Shown piece by piece: positions 9,741 to 21,249 of a stretch of DNA of 64,000 bases. The stretch lies in NCBI GenBank assembly GCA_963922205.1, contig CAWUHX010000046.1, positions 1-64,000 on the forward strand. Reading direction: 5' to 3'. Both the position numbers and the translations under genes were made by a program. Source of the stretch: Romanomermis culicivorax. Its lineage: Eukaryota > Nematoda > Enoplea > Mermithida > Mermithidae. How positions within the stretch are numbered: the first letter of the stretch is position 1; the number at the start of each line of letters is the position of its first letter. The notes under the pieces were generated by a model, which saw only the letters and a program-made list of their open reading frames with translations, had not been told where the DNA came from and did no database searches.

Positions 9741-11537
9741 TCAGATCTTTTCTTTCTCCTCGGACCATGATAAAAAATCTGCGAAGGCATTTTCTCGTCC
9801 AGCTACATATTCAAATGTATAATTAAACTGTCCAAGATATAAGGCCCATTTCAACAACCTTTGATTTTGTTGTTTTTCTGCAGAGAGCCACGTAAGTGGT
9901 TTATGATCAGTTCTGATTGTGACCCTAAACCCCATAATGTAATGTCGGTATTGCTTGAACCCATAGACTACGGCTAGACATTCTCTCTCCGTTGTGGAAT
10001 ATCTTGTTTTGGCGTCATTTAAAATTCTACTCGAATAGGCTATTGTCCAGCGATCATTTTCCGTTTCCTGGTACAAAATCGCACCTATCGCTGTCCCCGA
10101 GGCATCAGTTTGAATTACAAATTTTGCCGATCCATCAAACACTGGATACCGAAGGAAGGGTGCCATCATTAGGGCGTTTTTTATACCTTCAAAAGCTGTT
10201 AACTGTTCTTCTGAAAGTTCGAACTTCTCCTTCCTATTCTTCTTTAGGAGGGCTTTAAATAAAGACTGGGTGATGAAAGCTAAATTATGTATAAACCGTT
10301 TGGACCATTGTACTAATCCCAAGAACTTCTGTAGCTGCTTGATGGATTTTGGTACTTCAAAATTTTTAACCACTTCTATTTTCTGTGGATCAACTGACAT
10401 TCCCTTTTTATCCAATATGTGGCCTAAAAATTTTACACTGGCTGGCATAAAGGAACATTTGTCAGGTTTCAATGTAAGGTTCCCATTTGTCAGGCATCGA
10501 AAAATAGTCTCTATATTTTCTATATGCTCTTCGACGGTTTTGGAAAAAATTATAACATCGTCGTTATATACCAAACATATTTTCCATACATATGGATACA
10601 GAATTTGCTCCATGAGACGCTGAAATTCTGCGGGAGCATTTTTAAGCCCGAATGGCATTACTTTGAACTGGAAAAGACCGTCCTGGCATATAAATGCTGT
10701 CTTTTCCTTTGATTCGGAGTGCATTGGCACCTGCCAGTACCCGGACTTTAAATCCAAAGTCGAAAAATATCGTGCACCTCCTAATGCATCTAAATAGTCG
10801 TCAATTCATGGTATCAGAAATTTATCATCCTTCCTTACTTGATTGATTCCTCTATAATCGACTACTGGTCTCCACGTGCCATCTTTCTTGCCCACTAAAA
10901 ACAATGGTGCAGCCCAAGGGCTTCTAGAGGGCTCGATGACACCCTTTTCCATCATATCTTTCACATGTTCACGAATAATATATCTTTGCATGATGGGAGC
11001 TCTCCAGTAGTGTTTTTGCACCGGTAATGCATCTCCTGTATCGATTTTATGTTGTGCCTCATGGGTCATCATCAAAGGATCGTTTTTCATACTAAATGCA
11101 TGCCTATGTTTGAGTAGGACATTCATAAGTTGCTGTTGCCCTTCTCGATCGATACTCGATTCTTTCACTAGTTGCGTTACGATTTTGATGAATTCTGGTT
11201 CACTCTGCTGTTGAATTTGAGGTTCTGTCTGGAGTTGATGTATTTTTTCGTCAAATTCTGGCCCCACGAATTTCGTTTTGGATTTTGCTATCAACTCATT
11301 GCTAGGCAATTTTATCCCTTTGTTCGTTTCGTTTATGAGTAGAATTCGGAAATTATTATTTCTAGCATCCACAATTGAGGCATCGACGTCGAATAAAGTA
11401 TCCTTCCCGTTTTCTTCTACCACTATGGGACCCTTTGTCCAATCTTTCTGTGGCCAAACCACAGCTTGCACAAAAGAAGTGGTATTCGGGGGAATATATG
11501 TCCCATTCTTTGTCCAAATGAAGGTTTCTTCATCCAT
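9741..11537 (-). pseudogene. Reverse transcriptase-RNase H of the Gypsy element (one internal stop)
   Basis: Reverse transcriptase motifs appear in order: [16 protein letters not shown] and VVDYRGIN at 11537-10806, then FSTLDLKSGYWQV, FQFKVMPFGLKNAPAEFQRL and the catalytic box VYNDDVIIFSK (YxDD with Asn as x). The connection domain KFLGLVQWSKRFI follows. RNase H begins at FVIQTDASGTAIGAIL (first Asp), then TTERECLAVVYGFKQYRHYI (Glu) and TIRTDHKPLTWL (Asp). A TGA at 10806 splits the two halves in the same frame, exactly where the family normally has a basic residue in L-P-(R/K)-I-D-D. Another TGA at 9741 separates RNase H from the integrase leader. It would copy element RNA into DNA in cytoplasmic particles. 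Confidence 0.92.
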
Positions 11538-11546
11538 TTCGGTAAT

Positions 11547-11924
11547 TCACATAACTTGTTCTTGTTCATCGCTTTCTAATTCAGGCAGATCTTCTTCCTT
11601 AACTTCCTCCTTTATAGGTACATAATCTAAACCCATCGGATTTGTAAGAATTGGCAACCGCGACGGTATTTGCGCAAATGTAGGAATTGGCAACGGCGAC
11701 GGTATTTGCGCAAATGTAACACCATATGTTGTTACGCGTTTTCCTACAGCTGTTACTACTGAATTTAAGATAGGAAATTTTGTCTTAGGTGTATTCAGTA
11801 GTCTCGACACTGTATCTGTCCTCATAAAGCTGGATTGTGCTCCCATATTGATTAAGGCTTTAAATTCTTCTCCACGTATTTTAACAGGAATTAATAATGG
11901 TTGGCATTTGCGAAAGTTTTCCAA
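11547..11924 (-). pseudogene. Retroviral-type aspartic protease domain, catalytic Asp lost
   Basis: The segment lies between gag and RT on the same strand. The motif [12 protein letters not shown] stands where the family has A-L-I-D-(S/T)-G-A-x-x-S, so the catalytic Asp is Asn (AAT for GAT). A later V-V-T-A-V-G-K stretch fits the second half of the fold. A duplicated [10 protein letters not shown] / PILT segment follows the domain. The reading frame ends in TGA at 11547, and its 5' side is cut by a TGA at 11967. The enzyme would have matured Gag and Pol; this copy cannot be active. Confidence 0.75.
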
Positions 11925-12102
11925 AAATAGATGTTCATTATCATTGGCGAGTCTAGGTTTCGCTCCTCAAGTAGAATTGATAACATTCGCCAAACTTAAT
12001 TCGTAATTTTCTATAAGAACTCCATCTAAGGCTATAATTTCCGGCTTATCTTGTTTTTTAGCCTCCTGTGAATTTATAACATTTATGGAATTATTCGGAG
12101 GG

Positions 12103-14080
12103 TTATTGATCTGTTGCGATGATGCTGACGGTACGATATGGTGGTGGCTGCGGGACATTACTTTGACGATAATAATACACCACATTTGAATTCTGTTCCG
12201 CATTATTATTATGATATGGCGCCCGTTGACCGAAATTAACAAAACGGGCTCGTCCACGATTTACAAAGCCACCACGATGGTCGAAATTTCGATTATAAAA
12301 ATTGTCACCGCGATTCCATGACCTCCCCTGATCCGTTGGTTGAATCAATTTAGGGTGAAGAATAAAACAATTTTCGGACGAGTGGCTATTCGATTTATGG
12401 TATGAACAATATGGTCGACGATATGGATTTCCCAAAACACGATCAGGTAAATTATTGTACTGAATATTATTAGGATTACTATTTACTCCCCAACGATTAA
12501 GAGCTGGAGGGCCCTGATTCCTAATTGCATCATTGACCATTTTCATAATATCTTGTTGAGATACGGGGTTTTGAAATGCTGGTGGCGGTGGAAAAATTTG
12601 CTGAGGTCTTGCAATTTGTTGTTGTTGACCGATACTGCTATCTTGCTGATGAATTTGCAAATTATTAAATCTTCTATTTTCATAGACTCGATTCAATCGA
12701 TCGTCTTCGCCGTCTTCTTGTTCTTTGCTAAATTCTTTCCAGGCCGTCGTATCGGCTTTAAATTTTTTTATGAATTCTGCCAAAGAGGCGATATTTTTGA
12801 ATTCGTGAAGCCGACCTTCCATTCGAGTTTGGACGTACACTGGAGCTTTGTGAAAATATGTTTCGATGACAATTCAATTTCGTTCATTTTCGGTTTTTTC
12901 ATAATTTAATAAATGGACATAAGTCTTTATTTGTCGCAAAAAATCTTTTGTAGTCTCCCCTTTCCCTTTTTTCATAGCTCCCTTCTGAGTGCAGGAGTGT
13001 CCATTTTGGGGGCGATCATTCTAATGACGCTTGCTTTTCCTTCTTCATAGCTGCCATTCTTGTCCACATAAGTCGAGGTTTCAAAATCGCAACACCGCCA
13101 GAGTACTTCAATTCTTATGTCTTCTGTGTCTTCAGGCTTGAATGTGCCTTCCAAACAGGCGAAAAAATTGAGTATTTCTGCAGCCTCCATTTTATCCGAT
13201 ATTTCTTTATTTTTCATTCGACTTAAAATTATCTTCATTCTTTTTTCGGGATCTTCACAATATTGTCCATACTCTTGCCGATTTCGAGGAATACTTCCTA
13301 CTATGGGTTGTTCTGTTCTGGTATTCCATGACGTTGTTGGTATTTCCTCTTCAATCATTCGATGTTGGGCACCCTGAGCCTGGGCCTGAGTGAAATGGTT
13401 TTCGAACCAATTGACCCTTCTTTCCAAACTCCTGTCCAAATGGTCCTTGACTGGTTCAGACGGAAGTATTTCCATATCTCCAGGATTCGATATTCTTTCG
13501 TCGGGTCTCTTATCCCTTTTCTTCATCAATTCCCGCATTTGTTTTTCTCAACTTCTTCCATGATCTTTCTTGAGTTTTGCTGTCCTTGTTCCCCAAATTT
13601 TTCTCCCCATAACTTACGTTCTGCTCTTTCTCGCATGAGTTGCTCGGGTATTTCTTGTTCCCGAAGTGCCGCTTTTGTTCTTTCTACATTAAGGGCATTC
13701 GTCGATTTATCAACGGCTCTTTGCATTGATTCCAGGATGGCTAAAGTGGCCACATCCTGTAAGTTCCGGTTCGTTAGCCTTTCGGTTTCATTCTTCTGTT
13801 TTGTTTTGATATCGATTTTCCCATCAATTTTCAGTATTGTAGGCGTATATCTTGAATTATAAAATGATACCACATTCGTTTCTAGAGGTAAACTAATTTT
13901 CTCGAAGGATGATACTGAATCAGAGGACATCTGTATCCCCTGATCCGCATAATCATATATTTCTGCGTCAATAGTTTGATTTTTGTCGCTATCCTTGGGT
14001 AAATTCACGAATTTCTTTGCTACTTGTTCGATGGTTGCTTCCATGTTTGCCATTCGTTTGGTGTGATCTTCTTTAGTCAA
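12103..14080 (-). pseudogene. gag of the Gypsy element (broken)
   Basis: Three consecutive minus-strand segments (14080-13526, 13538-12972, 12840-12103) read as one Gag. The N-terminal part is rich in charged residues. The middle has a capsid-like helical region (FACLEGTFKPEDTEDIRIEV, then the stretch around QIKTYVHLL). The C-terminal part is Asn/Gln/Pro-rich and basic, with a zinc knuckle of the form C-x2-H-x4-H-x4-C (CSYHKSNSHSSENC). This CHHC form, instead of the usual CCHC, is also found in the nested plus-strand element. It would package element RNA into particles. It is broken by a one-base shift in an A run near 13530 and by in-frame TGA codons at 12972 and about 12870; the frame reads on past both stops. 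Confidence 0.8.
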
Positions 14081-14253
14081 TTCGGTTTGCGGTAATGTTA
14101 CTTTCGGTCGTCATCCACGTTGTTTCCGCACCGTAAATTTCGGTTTCGATAATTTCTCCATCATTTACCTTTGTAGCTGTACAAGTCACCAATGTCGTAT
14201 TGGGTGCTCGTATGCCCTCGGCTACCTAGCTGCGGTTCTTGGGAGATCCAATC

Positions 14254-15042
14254 TGGTACGGCCCCTGATGCTAATCCGGTACTAATTACAATCCTACTGC
14301 AGTTAACTGAGACTTGATGTACGAAGATATTTATTTTGAGCAAACGAAAAGTGTAGTAAAATACAACAGTGAAAGTAAGTGAGAAACGAATATGCAAAGT
14401 GCCAAAATACGTGAACACAAACGCCTGACTCCTCCCTGTTTGGCTGATCCTTCTATTCGTCCCTGTGCACAGAGCCACAGGGACTTCAGGATATCTTAGT
14501 CCACGGCCTAAGCTGAAACTTGTCCAAAGACAGAATAAATGAACCTGACTTCGGAACAACAACTCACTGATTATCCTGACCAAAATTGAACGTCGAAATC
14601 TCCTCAGGCCACGTAAATCCTCAAGACTGATCCGAGACGCGACACCCAAAGCACACAATAAACAAAAACGGCGTATGCGGCCACGTTCCTTCCCCAGTCA
14701 CTGCGAATAATTTACTACGCATCCGATCCTTCAGATGGGACGACAATATTACGCGAAAGGAGACGCTTCTCCGACGCCAAATAAAAACGGCCGACAATAT
14801 TAAGACGAAAAAATAAGAATGAAAAAATACACTGCAACGCGCCTAACATCAACTTTAGAGTTGCATGCAAAACTTTCGCGCCCACCATTATTTATTTTGG
14901 ACCAAAAATATGTGTGACACAAACCGTTTTATCGGTTTGTTTACCTAAGAATAGATGGAAACACTTTAACAACAAAAAGACTTTAGGGAATGAAAATGAG
15001 GTAATTAGAGGACCAAAGGTCAGAAGAATTGACCCTCTGACA
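14254..15042 (-). repeat. 5' LTR of the minus-strand Gypsy element
   Basis: The right edge is supported by a second, diverged copy at about 54775-55329: both share the segment containing ACACAAACCGTTTT and both end in ATTGACCCTCTGACA, so the minus strand starts TGTCAGAGGG. The left edge is inferred. In minus orientation the LTR would end ...GTACCA, followed three bases later by a TGG that could begin a primer-binding site (14250 down to 14231). The tRNA that would prime it was not identified. Length would be about 790 bp. Right boundary good, left boundary tentative. Confidence 0.6.
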
Positions 15043-15670
15043 AAAGCTTTGTGCAAACGATTTTGAGGGATATTAGTGTATTTCGCATCCTGATGAAGGA
15101 CTTGATTAATCTAAAGAATTCCAAATTAATTGTAAATTATTGCAGAACTTCCAAGGGTCAAAAATTATGCAACTTATCAAAAAATTCAAGGAACAGTTAG
15201 AATTTTCGAACAAAACTAAACTAAAATTTCTCAGCACAGTCATGGCCATGGCAGCAGTGACCAATCAGGCTGCATCAGAAAAAACTGAATTTAAGTATGA
15301 TGGGTGCACGTTAAGTGCATTGAAATTCGATCAGTCATGGCTGCCGTGATCGTCGCTGTGCCATGAAGTATAAATACGGCTTAACTCTTCCAAAAGATGA
15401 CATAAAACTATTTTAAAGATGTCTTTTGATAAAACTCAGCGACGGCTATCGATTGGTATCAAGTTTATTGCGCTGAGGAACGAAAATCGAACTACGGTCT
15501 TTCAGAACAAGATATTATTACATAGAGGAAATTCACGAGAATTTGATCAAGACTAGATCAGTGATATCCCCTAACTATCCGCATTTCATACACTTGATCA
15601 GGCTAATAACTGACTTTAGGAGTTCCAAATTTATAATGATTTCAGATTAGCTAAACAATTTTGAGTGTCA
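15043..15670. other. Spacer right of the Gypsy LTR, nothing recognised
   Basis: A 69-codon plus-strand frame (15140-15349) begins after an ATTGCAG and is Lys-rich, with no recognisable family. I see no splice partner or repeat structure and do not call it a gene. Confidence 0.4.
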
Positions 15671-16885
15671 TAATACTGCGGTATTCTCATGTGAGCCATC
15701 CTAAGTGTGCGATTCCCAAGTGAGCGAATTCCCAGCTTAGCGATTCCCATTTGAGAGACTTTCCAAATGAGTGCATTCGCAATTGAGGGATTCCCATGTA
15801 AGCGATTCCCAATTGAACGAATTCCCAAATGAAGGAATTCCCAATTGGTCGATTCCAAACGAGCGATCGAGATTTTAGTAACAATTTCTTCAGATTTTCC
15901 TTCTTTACCTTATATTTTTCCTTGTACTTGTTTCTTTTTTCTTCCGTTTTCTGCGTGCATTGCTTGTGTTTTCGTTTAGGTATGTTTTTACGTTTCCATC
16001 TCTTGTCTGTGCTTTCTTTCATTTTCTTCCTTCATGTCATTTAATTTTTTCTTTTTCTTTATTCATGATACAATACATTAAAAGTTGTCATTTTAAGTAG
16101 CCGTAGTCTTCCGTATAATTCTTATACAGTTCGGCATGCTTGAATCTTTCATCGTTGTAGGTGGGAAACTCTTTATAAAAAATATAAACAAAAGAAGGCT
16201 GGAAGAATGAAAACATCAAGAGAAAGGAAAAGTCAACAAAAATGAAGACATTAAGAATAAGTGAAAATAGGTGGAAAAGCAGTAGAAGAAGAAAAAAACA
16301 TGAAAACAGTGACAAGGAAGAAGAAGCAAGATAGAGAAAGCAGCAAAGAAAAAAGGAAAAATAATTTTAAAAAGGACAAAAAAGAGAAGGGATGCGGAGA
16401 AAAGAAAAAGATAAAGATAAAGAAGCAAAAGAAAAAGCCAAGATGAAAAGTAGGTAAGAATGAAGAAAAATCACAAAAGATAAAATTAATTAAGAGATAG
16501 AAGGTGCCGAATTGTATAAGAATTATATGGGAGACAATGCTGACGACTAAAATATTAAAAATGACAAATACGAGAAAAATATATGACAAGAAAAAAGAAA
16601 ATGAAAGAAAGCAGAGACAAACGATAAAAATGCAAAAACATACATAAACGAAAACATAAGCAACACGCAGGACGAAAGAAAAAAGAAATGTAGACAAAGA
16701 AAAATATAAGGTAAAGAAGATAAATCTGAAGAAAGTATTAGATTCTCTATCGCTCGTTTTAAATCGTCAAATTCGGAATTCACTCATTTGCAAATTCGCT
16801 CAATCGGGAATCGCCCACATGAGAATCGCTCAGTTCGGAATTCGCTCATTTGGGAATTCGCTTACTTGGGAATAGACCGTTATAC
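15671..16885. mobile_element. Fold-back element A, arms made of ~15-bp tandem units
   Basis: The left arm (about 15671-15880) is an array of degenerate units of the form GCGATTCCCAATTGA. The right arm (about 16740-16885) is the same array inverted (ATTCGCTCATTTGGGAATTC). The outer ends also pair: TAATACTGCGGTATTCTC against GGGAATAGACCGTTATA. The 0.85-kb centre is low-complexity, T-rich then A/G-rich, and its long Phe- or Lys-rich frames are not genes. The same plan recurs at 34412 and 54010. Confidence 0.75.
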
Positions 16886-17182
16886 TAAGCAAAGTTTCTT
16901 ATCAAATTGAACATATTTTTTGATTATCACTGCATTGATCATTTCAAAATGAATGGAGTATATTTGTTTTATATTTTTGGGTTTTTACGGGCCTGTACAC
17001 TCATGGCCTGGCAATATTTCTTCATGGCCTGAAGCCGAGTTTCAGCCCGAGGGCGGACTAGGTCGGGTCAGCTGCGCAGCCCTTTATTACGAAATGAATT
17101 TGAAAGACAATGTTGACATGATTTCTATGGAGAGATTCGAATGAAAACAGTCGGCGTAAACGATATCCGAACGATCGAGACG

Positions 17183-17255
17183 GCACAGTTGGCGCGGTTG
17201 GTAAAGCATCTGCTTTGTATGCAGTAGTTCGAGGGTTCAAACCCCTCACCGAGCA
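17183..17255 (+). tRNA. Degenerate tRNA-like sequence (anticodon position TGT), probably not functional
   Basis: The T arm is intact (GAGGG-TTCAAAC-CCCTC). The anticodon stem CTGC/GCAG encloses the loop TTTGTAT, which puts TGT (Thr) at the anticodon. The D stem mispairs, and only five of seven acceptor pairs form. The 3' strand ACCGAGC would match the GGCTCGG found at the 5' end of the next tRNA-like unit, so both derive from one ancestor. More likely a tRNA pseudogene or SINE head than a working tRNA. Confidence 0.4.
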
Positions 17256-17418
17256 TTATATTCTTGATGTGTCAGCCATATAGAAATGGGCATACGGCAA
17301 CCCTTGAGGGCTTTTCTTTCTGAAAGTGGGGGAGTTGTCGTTGTGCGTCAGGCCATTCATCACGTGTCCTGTCCCGTACACACTACCACTACAACCACAA
17401 TTTCCGAACCATTCATAT

Positions 17419-17502
17419 GGCTCGGTTAGTGCAGTTGGTAGCGCATGTGCCCAGTCTTGCTTGTACAAAGTCAGAGGGTCGAGAGGTCGAGCGCCGCACC
17501 AA
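17419..17502 (+). tRNA. Second degenerate tRNA-like unit
   Basis: GGCTCGG then TTAGTGCAGTTGGTAGCGCA gives a good acceptor strand, D arm and A box. The 3' half (GGTCGAGAGGTCGAGCGCC) is damaged and the anticodon arm does not fold. The upstream flank (TTTCCGAACCATT) resembles that of the first unit (TATCCGAACGATC), so the repeated unit is larger than the tRNA part. Confidence 0.35.
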
Positions 17503-17659
17503 GTGGTTTTTTTCCGACATGCCGTCGACACAGATTTGTTCATACGATATTTGTGCTGATGTGACCATGGACGCCATTAATTTGTCGTAATGAAACTAAC
17601 TATCGTTCGTACTCGCATCACCTAATAAATACCTTGTTGAGAGATGCCACAACAGCCAC

Positions 17660-18180
17660 CTCAATTTCCTAAAGAGCGCTTTTCCCGTTGCTAGAATCGC
17701 CTAGTTGGTTGAAGTTTAGGTCCAAGGTTCTGGGTTTGAGCTACAGACTAAGCCTAACTTTTACTGACAGTGCAATGGGAAGAGAATGTCTCAACATGTT
17801 CGGAGTGGCCGCAGCAGCTACCTCATCTTCGAATTGTTTCGATATTTATACATGTTAAGAGAGTGCCTTTCCCGTTGCTCAGTTGGTTAAAGCGTGCGGT
17901 CAGTATCTCATAGTTCCGGGTTCCAGCCCTGAGCCTAGTTTTTACTGAGAAGTTGGTTGCTCTTGACGAATGGTCAAACTCGACGACGGAGAGATCTTGT
18001 GGATAGGCCAAAGCAGCCATTACAGTTTGAACTTTTGCACAGATAGTGCACCCTTCCCATTGTTCAGTTGGCTCAGTTGTCTACAGTTTACAAAAGTTAG
18101 CCGCAAGCCCGAATTGAGACTACCTTCTACTGACCGAATTGAGACGAGCCCGAATTGAGACTACCTTCTACTGACCCCGG
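17660..18180 (+). repeat. Three diverged copies of a tRNA-like/SINE-like unit
   Basis: Copies begin near 17678, 17870 and 18052 with CTTTTCCCGTTGCTCAGTTGG-like starts. The middle copy has A-box (GCTCAGTTGGTTAAAGCG) and B-box-like (GGGTTCCAGCCC) segments and a tail CTGAGCCTAGTTTTTACTGA. Period is about 185 bp. The third copy ends with a 28-bp direct duplication beginning CCCGAATTGAGACTACC at about 18110 and 18149. Confidence 0.45.
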
Positions 18181-19420
18181 AAAGAAGATAAAACAAGTCG
18201 CCTCAACTCCGTGTATGTCGAAATTTGACAAAATCAACCTATAGACTATGATTATGAAACGAAAATTTACCTATATTTCTGGATAGAGCGAAGTTTAGCA
18301 GTAAACAAAGTATCGAGCGCAATTCCATTTATATGGGAGTTCCCGAAACTTTTCTATCTTTACTGGTATCAAAAATACAACACACCGGATGTAAAAACTT
18401 TGGGGTTACAGGTTGCAGACCGTAATTCACACATACACGTGGTAATAAAAGGTTTTCCGCTCGATTAACCATGCTTAATGGTTCCTCACATCGGGCGACA
18501 CTTATTCAACGGACACACAGAATGAACATCTACACAACTTTTCGAGAAGAATAGAAAAAAAATTTTTTCGATTGAATGCGAAAAGTTATTTTCGACCATA
18601 CCCGTCGTCGACCTTGGCCACGTCTGGCGCTCTTTCGGCAAAATTTTCACAAGAAACGTTTACATGAAAAAGCTATCATCCACGACTTAATGGTTCAATG
18701 GCCGCCGCCCCTGTGGTCCCGACGAGCGACCCTAAAACCATAAAGATGTCTATGCAAATTTTCTTACTGTAAAAAACGCGTACACAATTACTCTTTGCAC
18801 CTACGTGTCACGACCCTCCCGCCGATTGTGTGTACGTGTGTGCGTTACTGTAATTTGCGTACCATGCGTGGCGTGTAGGGTCCTTCGCTTTCATCAATAT
18901 CCTCATTGAGAAAAGGCAACAAAAATTATAACAAAAATCTCAATCTTTCACAACAAAAAAGGAAACGTTTTTGTTGTACCTGTGTGAGAAAGTTGCCTCC
19001 TTAAAATGTGGCGATTTTTGTCGCGCTTGTTATTTTTGTAGAGTGTTCTTGTAAACGTGTGGTCGGTTATTTTTTTGTATTTTATATCCTTAACATTGTT
19101 TGATCCCTTTCGAGGGCCACTTGGGCCAAACTTTTTGCTCGTTTTTGATAATTTGTTTGACTGTCTTCCTCTCATGCTTGATCTTCATTTACAATGGAGC
19201 AGTCAGCTGACAAAAACTAACGACTGCGTTTCTAACAGCAACTTGAGTAATGTTGGACGTACCATGTTTACCCATAACCCTTCTTCACACTTAAATTTGA
19301 ATAAAAATAATCGAAAGTTAACCTACACCTGATCTCAGCAACTAAATATGGATAAATGGATAATCTCATCCGATGGAGCTCGCTGACATGGGAAATGTTC
19401 CTCACAGGAAGACAACCTGG
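18181..19420. other. Intergenic stretch with no recognised feature
   Basis: No reading frame above 95 codons has a plausible product. I saw no clear repeat or RNA gene. Confidence 0.5.
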
Positions 19421-20745
19421 AGCCAGTTTTTTATCAAAGAGACTTAAGCTCCAGCTGAGCTGCAGCTTAAAATATAGCTTAACTCATCGCCGTTTAGCTT
19501 CCAGGCTTTTTTAGACATTTTAGGAGCCTGGGCCCCTAACAATTTGGAAATGGCTCCTAAGATTTTGACTTATTCATTTACATTTTAGTGAATTATAGTT
19601 ATTTTCATTCAATTTTGGATTTAAAGTAAATGTTTTACGGGCTCTAAAATCAGAAACCATCAAAATTTTCCGGCGCTTGGCGCCGGATTTCATTCTATAA
19701 TTTTTCGGATTAGTCTATTCACTGTTTTTCTACAAATCAAACTGTGTGGGGAAAAATGTTAGAAAAAGGGAAAATATGGTCGTTCGACAAGGAAAAGATA
19801 AACTTTGCTGCATTTAAGAGGTCAAAATCTCAATTTTATCAACTTTTTTTGTGACTATTGTTTTAAATACGGAGCTGAGTTTGAATTCATAATCATAGTG
19901 GAGGTGATTTTCATAAATTTCAAGTTTAATTTGAATTTTTCTAAACTCATGGAAGTATGAGCATATTTTTTAATTTGTGAAATTATATGTACATGTTTTC
20001 GGGCCATATGTTTAGTGAATAAGTTATCCCTAAATTGATCTTCCAGCATTTTACAGTGTCAGAATCTCAAAAAAGTTTCATTGGTAAGCACCGGAAAGAT
20101 AAAGGAAGCGACAGAAGAATAAGGCCAAAAGCTGCATTTTCAAAACCTTATATACTTTTCCGCCATAAGAAAATGAACTCAAGTGCTAACTTGGAAGAAA
20201 GTTTCTGTAAAAAACGAAATATAGTGTTTTTGCATAAAAAAATTTTCTTTGCACAAAGATTTCGTGGCCGATCTTTGTACTTGTAGAATGGAGCCTGTAA
20301 CCGAAAAACGCTGGTTGGAAAGAAAATTCTGAACAATAATTTTTCTGTACACATATCAACTGATTGGACATCCATTTGGTTTAATTATATAACATTCCAC
20401 AGTGTGTTACAAGCTCATTTTTGGATATTCTTCAATTAAAAATTTTAGACACCCAAAATTTTAATTAGGGCCCTAAAAATTTAGGCCTGGGAGTCATTTG
20501 GCCTCTGGTTTCCAAACCAAAAAAAGATTGGCTGCGGCTGGGCTGTACCTTAACTCTGTATGTTATAACATTGTCGTTAATGTGCAGCTCAGCTGCAGCT
20601 TAACTTTCCCGATATGTTTTGTGTGTATAACTTAAGCTACATCTGAGCTGCAGCTTAACGGCAATGATATAACCTATAGGGCTAAGCTACAGCTTAAGCT
20701 GCAGCTCAGCTGGAGCTTAAGTTTTTTTGATGAAACCGGCCCTTG
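19421..20745. mobile_element. Inverted-repeat element with AGCTGCAGCTTAA arms, interrupted by a hAT-like MITE
   Basis: The left end reads CTTAAGCTCCAGCTGAGCTG (from about 19443). The right end reads CAGCTCAGCTGGAGCTTAAG, its near-perfect inverse, ending about 20725. Further copies of CAGCTCAGCTGCAGCTTAAC occur at about 20590-20710, so the arms are themselves repetitive. Flanking GCCAGTTTTTTATCAAAGA and TTTTTTTGATGAAACCGGCC extend the inverted match. Most of the inside is a second element (19502-20532). Confidence 0.65.
19502..20532 (-). mobile_element. hAT-like MITE, copy 1 (inverted relative to copy at 58556)
   Basis: It begins CAGGCTTTTTTAGACATTTTA and is the reverse complement, with divergence, of 58556-59638 over its whole length. 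Recognisable shared blocks include GGCTCCTA boxes near both ends, the CGGCGC...GCGCCGGA pair and the ATCATGAATTCAAACTC segment. The right terminus has decayed (AAAAAAAGATTG for AAAAAGCCTG) and no target duplication is visible. No coding capacity. Confidence 0.7.
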
Positions 20746-21249
20746 ATCTCGCACCATTTTCGGTCTATGACCTCCTAAACTTTATTGAAGTTCAGAAGTG
20801 TTTGTTTCATAGGGTTAGATGGACGTATTCTTCTAATGGAAATTACTGTAGTGCTCGCAATTATCTCTTTAATGAACGTTTCAGCGCCTTTTAAACCTGA
20901 GATACTACTGCAGACCACATTTATGCAAATTTTAGTGTAAACATGACATATGGGAAAAAACATTAGTGTAACATTACACACATGTTTATATAAGGTATCG
21001 GATGCACTATAACATGCAAATACTCCGAATTAACACCTGAAAACATTCCCTCGTGAGATTTTTCGTTGGTCCATAGTCAGCTATGTAAAGCTAAAATAGC
21101 CATTTACCCATGAATCTTGTTTAGATTAAAATTTGCATAAATACTACAAAAAATACGTTATCTCGGAAACTAACAGGGTGGTCCAAAAATGGCATCTGCC
21201 AATCAAGCTAGAGTGTTCGGATTACTTCATCAGATAGCGCATCTACTTT

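Larger units (their letters stand above)
1..15042 (-). mobile_element. Decayed Ty3/Gypsy-type LTR retrotransposon, 3' end beyond the window
   Basis: Read on the minus strand the order is LTR (15042-14254), gag, protease, RT-RNase H, integrase, then a third coding region that runs off the left edge. RT-RNase H before integrase places it with Ty3/Gypsy rather than Copia. About 9.6 kb of it is present once the nested 5.4-kb insertion at 481-5920 is discounted. It is inactive: gag, pol and the third region all carry stops and frameshifts, and the protease aspartate is changed. Most stops are TGA. The 3' LTR and target duplication cannot be seen. Assignment to Gypsy is firm from domain order and motifs; the exact clade is not determined. 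Confidence 0.9.

Noticed and set aside
6996..12972. Reassigned TGA codon as explanation for many in-frame TGAs in the retroelement
   Set aside because: The giant gene's exons have no internal TGA, the nested gag ends at TGA, and the Gypsy copy also has TAG, TAA, frameshifts and a lost catalytic residue, so decay explains it.
15140..15349. 69-codon Lys-rich plus-strand frame after an ATTGCAG
   Set aside because: No ATG at its start, no matching donor, no family resemblance, and it lies beside a transposon border.
15680..15880. Regular short repeats with variable spacers, superficially CRISPR-like (also at 34420 and 54020)
   Set aside because: Units are contiguous and degenerate, occur as inverted arms of elements with a target duplication, and the genome is eukaryotic with introns.
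16251..16697. 148-codon minus-strand Phe-rich frame
   Set aside because: Core of fold-back element A; low-complexity purine/pyrimidine strand bias, not a gene.
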